A DNA stretch of 34,190 nt from Acidobacteria bacterium UBA7540 (lineage in GTDB: Bacteria > Acidobacteriota > Terriglobia > UBA7540). The stretch spans positions 1 to 34,190 of the forward strand of contig DLMI01000074.1 of the NCBI GenBank assembly GCA_002478145.1, read 5' to 3'. The notes beneath the pieces were generated by a model, which saw nothing but the letters and a program-made list of their open reading frames with translations, was not told the origin of the DNA and ran no database searches. Below are positions 15,411 to 23,374 of this stretch, one piece after another; the stretch's first letter is position 1; every line of letters begins with the position of its first letter. The position numbers and the translations under genes are program-made.

Positions 15411-16439
15411 CTACGGGTGCAGCAGGATTTTGCCGAAGAACTCTCGGCTTTCCATTTTCCTTTGGGCGGCTGCGGCCTCCCGGAGCGGGAAAGCGGAGTC
15501 AATCACGGCCTTGAGATTGCCCCGGGCGATGAATTTGAGGGCCTCCAGCATTTCTGCCTTTCCGCCCATAAAAGAACCCAGGATCGTGCGTTGGCGGCCA
15601 AACAGGCCCTGCAGGTTAAGCTTCACTTCTCCGCCGCTGGTCACGCCGCAGGTCACCAACCGGCCATAGGTGGCGAGAGAGTTGAAGCATTCTTCCCAAA
15701 TGGCAGCGCCCACGTGCTCGACAATCACGTCCGCGCCGCGCTTTCCCGTAAAGCGCCTGACTTCTCCGGAAATCGATTGCTGGCTGTGGTTAATGACTTC
15801 GTCGGCGCCGAGGGCCCTCGCCTTCTCGAGCTTCCAATCCGCTCCGACAGTGGCAATCACGCGCGCGCCCACTGACTTCGCGATTTGGATGGCGGCGCTG
15901 CCCACGCCGGAGCCGCCCCCAATCACCAGCACATCCTCACCCGGCTTGAGCTGAGCGCGAGTGAACAACATGTGCCAGGCGGTGAGAAAAACCAGCGGCA
16001 CTGCGGCAGCCTCATCAAAACTCAGGTCACCAGGGATGCGTACAACATTGACCTCCGGTGACTTTACATACTCCGCATAGCCGCCGTCCACGAAAACTCC
16101 GAAAAGCGTATAGCTTCGGCAGGCGCTGTCCAGGCCCTTGAAACACATCTCGCACTGCCCGCAACTGATCCCCGGACAAAGCAGGACGCGCTCACCGGCC
16201 TTCACACGCTTGACCTGCGAGCCCACTTCCGCCACTTCTCCGGAAATGTCGCTGCCCACAATATGAGGGAGTGGTAGCTGCCAATCGCCGACCCCCTGCC
16301 GGAGCCAAAGGTCCAGATGATTCAAAGCGCAAGCCTTCACCTTCACAAGCACTTCGTGGGCCTGGATTTTTGGCTGCGGCGCTTCTTCGTATTTCAGCAC
16401 ATCAATGTCGCCGTGCTCGTGGAATCGGACTGCATGCAT
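15411..16439 (-). CDS. Zinc-containing alcohol dehydrogenase family oxidoreductase
   Basis: A 342-residue medium-chain dehydrogenase/reductase. The GroES-like domain has the structural-zinc cysteines C93, C96, C99 and C107. The Rossmann motif is GGGSGVGSAAIQIA (174-187). The catalytic-zinc site is changed: the usual cysteine position reads ALNHLD (N40) and the usual GHE reads GSD (62-64). This favours a quinone-oxidoreductase or enone-reductase-like member with only structural zinc. The ATG at 16439 has AGGT upstream. It is divergent from the YfhO gene, separated by a palindromic element. Substrate unknown. Confidence 0.88.
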   Translation of the reverse strand: MHAVRFHEHGDIDVLKYEEAPQPKIQAHEVLVKVKACALNHLDLWLRQGVGDWQLPLPHIVGSDISGEVAEVGSQVKRVKAGERVLLCPGISCGQCEMCFKGLDSACRSYTLFGVFVDGGYAEYVKSPEVNVVRIPGDLSFDEAAAVPLVFLTAWHMLFTRAQLKPGEDVLVIGGGSGVGSAAIQIAKSVGARVIATVGADWKLEKARALGADEVINHSQQSISGEVRRFTGKRGADVIVEHVGAAIWEECFNSLATYGRLVTCGVTSGGEVKLNLQGLFGRQRTILGSFMGGKAEMLEALKFIARGNLKAVIDSAFPLREAAAAQRKMESREFFGKILLHP

Positions 16440-16511
16440 GGGTCAACCTCCGCTTACAAAAGTACCATTCTTTAACGCCGCAAAGAAGGTAAGATACGGT
16501 AGTGTGATTGG

Positions 16512-16654
16512 TCTGGAGTGCGGCAGCTTGCTGCCGCTTTGTCCCGCTCGGCAGGGCCAGCTTGCTGGCCGCGCACCCGTGCGCGGTGCTTGGGCAGGTG
16601 AGGCCGCGAGCAAGCTCGCCGGATCAAAGCGGCAGCAAGCTGCCGCACTCCAGA
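16512..16654. repeat. Long perfect inverted repeat upstream of the YfhO gene
   Basis: Arms 16512-16541 and 16625-16654 are perfect 30-nt reverse complements. Each arm is itself a hairpin (GGCAGC, TT, GCTGCC). The interior has another hairpin at 16555-16570. The element lies 31 nt before the YfhO start, so the transcript leader could be strongly folded. It resembles a MITE-like repeat. Confidence 0.85.
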
Positions 16655-16685
16655 GCCCCTGCGGCGCGTCGCGCCTCTGACCACT

Positions 16686-19232
16686 ATGCGTCCCAACACG
16701 TCACTCAATTCCCACGCCAAGGCTGACCCAGCCTCGGACCCCTCCGCGAAAGTTGGGGAGCCGCTTGACCGCGTTGATTTGGCGTTGGCGGCCATCCTCG
16801 CGCTCGTCTCGCTGGCCCTGTTTTGGAAGGTCATCTTTACTCCTTCCATGCTCTTCTTTCGCGACATCTCCAATTACACGTATCCCTGCGCCCGCTTCAT
16901 TCAACAAATGTGCCGGCACGGCGAATTGCCCTATTGGAATCCTTACTTGAACTGTGGACAGCCGCTGCTGGAGAACCCAAACCTGCTGTTTTTCTATCCC
17001 TACACGCTCTTCATCATCCTTCTTCCAATCGTTTTCGCTTACCCTCTGTTTTACGTCGTGCATTTCGCGCTGGCCGGTATCGGCACATTCCTCCTGGCGC
17101 GGCGCTGGGGACAGAGCCGCCAGGCCGCTTTCTTTGCCGGATTCGTCTTTGCCTTCAGCGGCCCCCTGCTGTCGCTGGGCAATCTTTACAACCACGCAGC
17201 CTGCGCGGCCTGGATGCCCTGGGCGCTGCTCGCCACGGACCGGGCCGTTCAGGGTCGAACGGCTCGCCCGTGGATTCTCTTGACGCTGGTTTTCTCATTG
17301 CAGTTCCTCGCCGCTGAGCCGTTCACCCTGATCACCACCTTCATCTTGTGCCTGGCGTATGCGCTCTACCTTGCAGGGACGCGGCGCCCCTTGATGTCTC
17401 GGTCAAATCTGCGGATCTTAGCCGGATTCACACTGGTTGGGTGCCTCATGCTGGCGCTGTGCGCCGTCCAGTTTCTGCCTTCGATAGAGTTCTTGAGCAG
17501 CTCATACCGGGGAGCGCAGGGTTTGCGGTCCGGCGAGACGTCCAATTGGTCTCTCCACCCTCTCTTGTTGATGGAAATGCTGGTGCCTGACTTCTACGGG
17601 CCCGCCTTGATCTCGCCGACGAGTTGGAATGCCATTGCGGATGACGGCAGCGCCCCCTATTTCATCTCCGTTTTCATGGGGTTCGTGCCGCTGTTCTTCG
17701 CCCTGGCCGGCTGGGCCTTCGGACGGGCCCGCCGCCGTAACTTTGTGGCCGGGGCCGCGATTTTGATTCTCCTGCTCGCCTTCGGCCACTTTACACCGCT
17801 CTTTTCCCTCGCTTACCTGCTCGTCCCGTTACTCTCCCTGGTGCGGTTTCCCGTAAAGCTGCTGGTCCCCTTTGTTATGCTCGTCGCGATCCTCGCCGGA
17901 TGGGGATTGGATGCACTCCGGGGAGAAGCTGCCTGCTGGCAGGCTCGGCGCAGCCGTGCCCTCCTGCCACTAGGGTTCTTGCTGGGGTGCTGCCTGTTGA
18001 TTTGGACGGCTGCCTGCGTTGTGCCAAATCTCGCTCTGCGACCCACGGAGTGGGCGCTGCTCCGAAAGGGCAGTTCGGCGAATGAAGCCTCCCAAATGGC
18101 GCAGTTCCTGGAAGGCATGTTGCGACTTTACCTGCCCGGAGTCGCCGGCTTCCTTCTCGCCGGGTTCCTGCTCCTAACCGGCCTCATACAGAACAAGCAC
18201 TGGGCACGTATTGGCGTGCCAATTTTCGCTATTCTTGGGATGATCCAGCTTGTTGCGGCGGGCTTCCGCGCCAACCCCTCGGTTCCTCCCAGCTTCTATG
18301 AATATGTGCCTCCCGTTGTGTCCCGGTTCGAAGGCTCGCCGGGGACCTACCGCGTCGCTTCGCTGACCCGCTTTTCTACCGCCCCATCGAGCGACCTTCA
18401 GGGATACGTCAATTTCCAATCCATCCCCGAGGCCGCGACGATTCCACCTATCGCGCAGGGGGTATTTCGGCAGAAACTCGTATTGGCCACGGGATCAATG
18501 GTCCAACATATCGAGGGAAGCCTGAACCTGGATTTCGACGATCGCTCACTACCTCCGTTTCTTTACGACGTATGGATTTACATCCTTCGCCAAGCTCCAG
18601 ACGCTCTGCGGATCGACTGCCTGCTGGGTCGCACTAATGTGAAGTACATCATTCGCCCAACCCGAGATATTTCAGGCGCAAGACTTGTCAGCGAAGTCTT
18701 CAACGGTTCTCCGCAACCGAGCTACCTGTATGAGAACCTTTACTTTGTGCCTCGTGCCTACGTGGCGGGCACATCCATTTTCACGACCAGCCCGCTCGAG
18801 ACGCTCTCGCAGATGGCCACACCGGCATTCGATGCCTCGGAAAACGTGATCTTGGCCGCAGACCCTGGCGCCTCTCTCGCCGTCCAGGGCTCTGGTCCCG
18901 CAGGTCGGGTTGAAGTCACGGAACGGCAGCCCAATAGGGTGATACTGACCGCCCATCTCTCGCGACCGGGGTACGTCGTCCTGCTGGACCGTTTCGATTC
19001 CAATTGGCACGCGAGGATTGATGGCCGGGAAGTACCGGTGCTGCGCGCCAATCAGCTCTTCCGGGCCGTGTACGCTGAACGGGGTCAACACGTAATACTC
19101 TATTACTACCGCCAGCAGGGTCTGCTGGCTGGGATGTTCATCTCCGCTCTTGCGCTTGTGGCGCTTTTGTGGGTTTACCTGCGAAACCCTGATTTCACCG
19201 GCCATGGGGGTCCAACTGAAACTTCGTGCTAA
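16686..19232 (+). CDS. YfhO-family polytopic membrane protein
   Basis: An 848-residue protein with many membrane helices in the first 510 residues and a helix near the C-terminus. The first helix (about 31-50) is followed by a loop with FFRDISNYTYP (57-67) and WNPYLNCGQPLLENP. The extracytoplasmic C-terminal domain ends with VVLLDRFDSNWHARIDGREVPVLRANQLFRAVYAERGQHVI, which is diagnostic of the YfhO/BofQ-like family. Members are linked to glycosylation of surface polymers, such as lipoteichoic acid in Firmicutes, but in this lineage the substrate is unknown. There is no obvious Shine-Dalgarno before the ATG at 16686, and a palindromic element lies in the leader. It opens the surface-glycan island. 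Confidence 0.88.
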   Translation: MRPNTSLNSHAKADPASDPSAKVGEPLDRVDLALAAILALVSLALFWKVIFTPSMLFFRDISNYTYPCARFIQQMCRHGELPYWNPYLNCGQPLLENPNLLFFYPYTLFIILLPIVFAYPLFYVVHFALAGIGTFLLARRWGQSRQAAFFAGFVFAFSGPLLSLGNLYNHAACAAWMPWALLATDRAVQGRTARPWILLTLVFSLQFLAAEPFTLITTFILCLAYALYLAGTRRPLMSRSNLRILAGFTLVGCLMLALCAVQFLPSIEFLSSSYRGAQGLRSGETSNWSLHPLLLMEMLVPDFYGPALISPTSWNAIADDGSAPYFISVFMGFVPLFFALAGWAFGRARRRNFVAGAAILILLLAFGHFTPLFSLAYLLVPLLSLVRFPVKLLVPFVMLVAILAGWGLDALRGEAACWQARRSRALLPLGFLLGCCLLIWTAACVVPNLALRPTEWALLRKGSSANEASQMAQFLEGMLRLYLPGVAGFLLAGFLLLTGLIQNKHWARIGVPIFAILGMIQLVAAGFRANPSVPPSFYEYVPPVVSRFEGSPGTYRVASLTRFSTAPSSDLQGYVNFQSIPEAATIPPIAQGVFRQKLVLATGSMVQHIEGSLNLDFDDRSLPPFLYDVWIYILRQAPDALRIDCLLGRTNVKYIIRPTRDISGARLVSEVFNGSPQPSYLYENLYFVPRAYVAGTSIFTTSPLETLSQMATPAFDASENVILAADPGASLAVQGSGPAGRVEVTERQPNRVILTAHLSRPGYVVLLDRFDSNWHARIDGREVPVLRANQLFRAVYAERGQHVILYYYRQQGLLAGMFISALALVALLWVYLRNPDFTGHGGPTETSC

Positions 19233-19281
19233 ACTGCTCCCCATTCGCCTGATGTCATCGTCGATCCGGGATAGGTTTTTC

Positions 19282-19499
19282 GTGCCCTGCAAGGGCACAA
19301 GATAGTAGCCGGGGGCAACGCCCCCGGAAGGCGCCAGGCTCGTTCCCCGACCCTGGAGGGGTCGTACTACCCTGAGCCGCGGGACGCAAGACCGGCATAA
19401 CGCCACCCGAATTCGACCCTTTCAGGGTCGGACCTGGTGGGGGGGGGCGTTTTCCGGGGGCGTTGCCCCCGGCTACTGTATCGATCCCCTCCGGGGATC
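19282..19499. repeat. Cluster of hairpins (REP-like), type 2
   Basis: Six hairpins with 3-nt loops: 19282-19298, 19309-19327, 19348-19364, 19414-19430, 19454-19472 and 19483-19499. The second and fifth also pair with each other (19305-19327 with 19454-19476, 23 of 23), so larger folds are possible. The 399-nt space between YfhO and the GT-C gene has no coding region that I can support. Confidence 0.8.
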
Positions 19500-19631
19500 A
19501 GGGGTCAACAGTGCCGAGGAGGTTCCAGGGGCGCAAAAACCAGGTAAGGCGCCTTCTGGTCCGCTCGGCCTAAATTGCTCAACTGAAACGACTAGTTCAT
19601 CGAGTTTCTGGAGAGTCCCGGTGGGGGTAGC

Positions 19632-21374
19632 ATGTTCTTCTTCCTCGAGTATTGTCTGGTGGCGATCCTGATCGTAGGTGCGTATTTCCTTCGCAGCTTC
19701 CCCTCTGGGTGGTTAAAGGCAGCGGAACAACACCTGGGCCGCTTGGCACGGAGGCGCGCTCTGGCGGTCTTCCTGGTAGCCGTCTTGGCTTTGGCAATAC
19801 GCGCGGCCCTGCTGCCCAACGTGCCGGTCCCTAAGCCGGGTTTTCATGACGATTTCGGCTATCTGCTGGCAGCGGACACCTTCGCGCACGGCCGCCTTGC
19901 GAATCCGACTCATCCGATGTGGATCCACTTTGAGAGTATCCACATCAATCAGAAACCCACTTACATGCCGATGTATTATGCCGCTCAGGGCTTAGTCATG
20001 GCCTTGGGCCAGGTCATTGCAGGGAACCCTTGGATCGGTGTATGGCTCAGCGCTGGCGCCATGTGCGCGGCGATCTGTTGGATGTTGCAGGGTTGGTTGC
20101 CTCCGGGTTGGGCTCTACTGGGTGGATTGCTGGCCGCGATGCGGTTGGCATCCTACACGTATTGGGTTAACAGCTACTGTGGAGGAGCGCTCCCCGCAAT
20201 CGGCGGAGCGCTCGTCCTGGGAGCATTGCCTAGAATCAAGCGGCGCGCGCGCATGCGGGAGGCCCTGTTGATGGGCCTGGGTTTGGCACTCCTCGCCAAC
20301 ACCCGGCCCTACGAAAGCTTGTTCTTCGGTATTCCGATCGGGGTGGCGGCTTTAGTGTGGATTCTGGGAAAAAAGCGCCCGCCCTGGGGGCAATTGCTTT
20401 CACGAATTGTCCTGCCCCTGGCTCTGCTCCTGGCGGTCACGGCAGCGGGCATGGCCTACTTTTTTTGGAGGGTCACGGGTAGCCCCTTCCGCATCCCTTA
20501 CCAGGTCAATCTCGACACCTACATTGCCGTGCCATATTTTCCCTGGCAACCTCTCAACCTCAAGCACGTGTATCATCACGCGGTGCTTGAGAAATTCTAT
20601 CTGCATGGATGGCAGATGTTCTTTTATTATCACGCCCGCAGGCACCCCTTCAAGTTGTTGGCGGAGAAGGTCTCGGATATCTACCGTTTCTTCCTCGGGC
20701 CGGTGCTGGCGCTGCCCCTGGTGGTGTTACTCGCCTTCAATCCGCGGCAGTTTCTTCGCAAAGCGCTCACGGGCAAGACGGGCTTTCTCGTGGGAGTGTG
20801 CGGCGCTACTTATGTAGGGTTGGCGCTGCCCATCTATTTCGTCCCCCACTACGCGGCGCCCATGACGGCTGCGATCTATGCCCTAGTGTTGCAATCCATG
20901 CGGTACTTGCGGCTTTGGAGTTGGCGCGGAAAGGCGGTTGGTCTGGGATTGGTGCGGGCGATACCGGCCATCTGCGTCTTGCTGTTCCTGCTGCGCGCCG
21001 CCGCGCCCCAATTGCACATTCCCACCCCAGTCGAATGGAGCCACACCTGGGATTCCGAGAATTTCCAAAACCTGGACCGCGCGCGGGCCCTGGCACAGCT
21101 AGAAGGATTGGCGGGAGATCAGCTCGTTATTGTCCGATATAATCAATATCATAATTCGGATAATGAATGGGTGTATAATATGGCGGATATTGACAAAGCC
21201 AAAGTGGTGTGGGCGCGTGACATGGACGACTCCGAAAATGCCGAGTTAATCCGCTACTTCCCGCACCGACGCGTGTGGCTTGCGGAGCCGGACCTTGCGC
21301 CTCCCCGGTTGTCGCCGTATCCTGCCCTGCCGGACTCCGTTTTGGAGGTGCAATCGCCTAAACAACATGATTGA
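19632..21374 (+). CDS. GT-C (GT39-like) membrane glycosyltransferase, paralogue 1
   Basis: A 580-residue polytopic protein resembling GT39/ArnT-type GT-C enzymes, which transfer sugar from a polyprenyl-phosphate donor on the extracytoplasmic side. The acidic first-loop motif is D73-D74 in FHDDFGYLLA, where GT-C enzymes have their catalytic base. About eleven membrane helices are followed by a soluble C-terminal stretch (from about 480). It is clearly homologous to the protein at 23375-25252: the blocks [18 protein letters not shown] and [19 protein letters not shown] recur there. Its stop overlaps the GT2 start by 8 nt, so the two form an operon and probably a donor-transferase pair. The acceptor is unknown. 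Confidence 0.82.
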   Translation: MFFFLEYCLVAILIVGAYFLRSFPSGWLKAAEQHLGRLARRRALAVFLVAVLALAIRAALLPNVPVPKPGFHDDFGYLLAADTFAHGRLANPTHPMWIHFESIHINQKPTYMPMYYAAQGLVMALGQVIAGNPWIGVWLSAGAMCAAICWMLQGWLPPGWALLGGLLAAMRLASYTYWVNSYCGGALPAIGGALVLGALPRIKRRARMREALLMGLGLALLANTRPYESLFFGIPIGVAALVWILGKKRPPWGQLLSRIVLPLALLLAVTAAGMAYFFWRVTGSPFRIPYQVNLDTYIAVPYFPWQPLNLKHVYHHAVLEKFYLHGWQMFFYYHARRHPFKLLAEKVSDIYRFFLGPVLALPLVVLLAFNPRQFLRKALTGKTGFLVGVCGATYVGLALPIYFVPHYAAPMTAAIYALVLQSMRYLRLWSWRGKAVGLGLVRAIPAICVLLFLLRAAAPQLHIPTPVEWSHTWDSENFQNLDRARALAQLEGLAGDQLVIVRYNQYHNSDNEWVYNMADIDKAKVVWARDMDDSENAELIRYFPHRRVWLAEPDLAPPRLSPYPALPDSVLEVQSPKQHD

Positions 21375-22581
21375 CTCCGCCGGAACGCCAAACTCAAAGC
21401 CAAGCGGCCGACTAGCGCCGCCTTCCGCAGCCGTCGAGGTTTCGGTGGTGATCCCCTGCCTGAACGAGGCGCAAACGATTGCCATTTGCGTGGACCAGGC
21501 CTTCGCAGGCTTGCAGGCGGCCAAAGTTCGGGGAGAGGTCTTGGTGGTTGACAATGGTTGTACCGACGCGTCGGCGGAGATCGCTAGGGAACACGGCGCG
21601 CGGGTGGTTAAAGCCCCCTTGAAAGGCTATGGTAGTGCGCTACGGCGGGGGCTGGAAGAGGCGCAGGGTGAGTTCATTGTGATGGGCGATGCTGACGGCA
21701 GCCATGATTTCTCAGAACTACCGCGCTTTGTGTCCAAGTGGCGTGAGGGCTACGAGTTTGTCGTGGGCAATCGATTCCGGGGCGAAATCAAGAACGGAGC
21801 CATGACGTGGCATCACCGGTATATTGGCACACCCGTACTTTCCGCCCTTCTCAACCTCTTCTTTGACGCCGGCGTGAAGGACATCAACTGTGGGATGCGA
21901 GGCCTCACCAAGGACCTCTCCCGCCGTCTTGACTTGCGAACCACGGGGATGGAATTTGCCTCCGAATTGTTGATCAAGGCAGCAAAGCTGGGCGCCAGAA
22001 TAACGAATGTTCCCATCACCATGTGGCCTGACGGGCGAGGGCGTCCGCCGCACCTGCGGACCTTCCATGACGGGTGGCGGCATTTGCGCTTCATCCTGCT
22101 GTACGCGCCCAACTGGTTATTTTTGCTTCCGGGGGCCGTTCTGGTGACCTCCGGGTTCGGCTTAGTCTTCTGGCTGCTACCAGGCCTGCGCACGGCGGGG
22201 AAAGTCGGCCTCGACATCCACACCATGGCCCTGGCGATAATGCTAGCGCTGGTGGGAATTCACATCATCTCCATCGGTCTTTTCGTGAAGATGTTCTGCT
22301 ACACGGAAAAGCTGGCGCCCAATCAGAAGAGGCTGGCACGCTTTCTGAAGCGCGTTAAGTTGGAATACGGCTTGCTCCTCGGGGCCGCTTTGGCCGCCGC
22401 TGGCTTTACCGGCGACGCCATCGTTTTCTCGCACTGGGCCGCCGCAGGGTTCGGCCTGCTGCAGCCTGTCCGGACGGTGTTCCTCTCTTCCCTTTTGCTC
22501 CTCGTTGGTGTGGAGGTACTCTTTTCGTCAGTTTTTCTCAGCATGCTGGGGATCAACAGGGATACCTACGTCGGTGATTGA
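21367..22581 (+). CDS. GT2 glycosyltransferase, polyprenyl-phosphate sugar synthase-like
   Basis: A 404-residue enzyme. Residues about 25-240 form a GT-A domain like DPM1/GtrB: VVIPCLNE (27-34), DNGCTDAS (62-69) and the metal-binding DADGSHD (108-114), then the GNRFRGEIKNGAMTWHHRYIG block common in these synthases. About four membrane helices follow to the C-terminus. It probably charges undecaprenyl phosphate with a sugar on the cytoplasmic face. The ATG at 21367 overlaps the previous gene's stop by 8 nt, so translation is coupled. It is the only apparent donor-making enzyme in the island and could supply all the GT-C proteins around it (inference). Confidence 0.9.
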   Translation: MIDSAGTPNSKPSGRLAPPSAAVEVSVVIPCLNEAQTIAICVDQAFAGLQAAKVRGEVLVVDNGCTDASAEIAREHGARVVKAPLKGYGSALRRGLEEAQGEFIVMGDADGSHDFSELPRFVSKWREGYEFVVGNRFRGEIKNGAMTWHHRYIGTPVLSALLNLFFDAGVKDINCGMRGLTKDLSRRLDLRTTGMEFASELLIKAAKLGARITNVPITMWPDGRGRPPHLRTFHDGWRHLRFILLYAPNWLFLLPGAVLVTSGFGLVFWLLPGLRTAGKVGLDIHTMALAIMLALVGIHIISIGLFVKMFCYTEKLAPNQKRLARFLKRVKLEYGLLLGAALAAAGFTGDAIVFSHWAAAGFGLLQPVRTVFLSSLLLLVGVEVLFSSVFLSMLGINRDTYVGD

Positions 22582-22683
22582 ACAATGAATCCATTCAGGC
22601 TTGACGCTATCTTATGGGGAAATTTAATTCCCGATTATAGATATCAGCGAACGGTCGAACACCTCGGCATGCCCGGTGCGGCA

Positions 22684-23358
22684 TCAACGGTCCTTTTGCT
22701 CGGCCCTGTTAGGTTTGCGGCCAACCCACAGGTGGTTCAGGCAATATTGGCTCCAGAAGTACCTCTTAGATAAGTCCACAAAACCAGCCTCCTGCAACCG
22801 TGAAATGATTTCAGAATCCAGCAGATAATACGCTTCCTCGTCGCCCATTCCTCTCTCGGCATCCATATCGACATGGGTCGCGAAAAATCGATCATAAAAC
22901 TCAACGACCTTGTGAATTGCGATCTCAGCCAACGGATTCCCCATGGTCACAATCACGTTCCCACCGGGCCTTAGGCACCGATACGCCTCGGCCAGCTCAC
23001 GGTCGCGCCATGATCGTGGTACGTGGTTTAGGTTCGCTATAAACGTTACGGAGTCGAAGGAGGCGTCGTCAAATGGGAAGCGGGTAATGTCGTCGACGAT
23101 CTGCTCTTTGCTCAAGCCTTCATACTGGAAGACGTCGATTCCCCGTCCGTTTCCTTCCAACCATTCATTCACGAACCGGTTGTGGTAACCGCAGCCCACG
23201 TCCAGGCAATAGCCCCGTACCTCACGAGAAACATAGTCGTACCTCTCTGACGCCAAGCACGAGAATCCCCATTTATCTTGGTGAAAAAGGGTTACGGCGC
23301 GCAGAGGAAAGGTTATGAAATCCGCTGCCTTGGCCAGAAGCGATCGTTTTGGCTTCAT
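22684..23358 (-). CDS. Class I SAM-dependent methyltransferase
   Basis: A 224-residue cytosolic methyltransferase of the type-11/UbiE-like kind. Motif I is CLDVGCGYHN (51-60), with later blocks DITRFPFDDASFDSVTFIANLNHV and LRPGGNVIVTMGNPL. The target is unknown; its place in the island suggests a sugar or lipid substrate. The start lies 16 nt after the stop of the GT-C paralogue, so the two are co-transcribed. Its 3' end converges on the GT2 gene with a 102-nt gap. A small open frame in that gap, running rightward and overlapping the 3' end, is not supported. Confidence 0.88.
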   Translation of the reverse strand: MKPKRSLLAKAADFITFPLRAVTLFHQDKWGFSCLASERYDYVSREVRGYCLDVGCGYHNRFVNEWLEGNGRGIDVFQYEGLSKEQIVDDITRFPFDDASFDSVTFIANLNHVPRSWRDRELAEAYRCLRPGGNVIVTMGNPLAEIAIHKVVEFYDRFFATHVDMDAERGMGDEEAYYLLDSEIISRLQEAGFVDLSKRYFWSQYCLNHLWVGRKPNRAEQKDR

Positions 23359-23374
23359 TCGCTCCTCGGAGTCC

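Noticed and set aside
22585..22773. Small rightward open frame after the GT2 gene
   Set aside because: It overlaps the 3' end of the methyltransferase antisense and has no recognisable motif.
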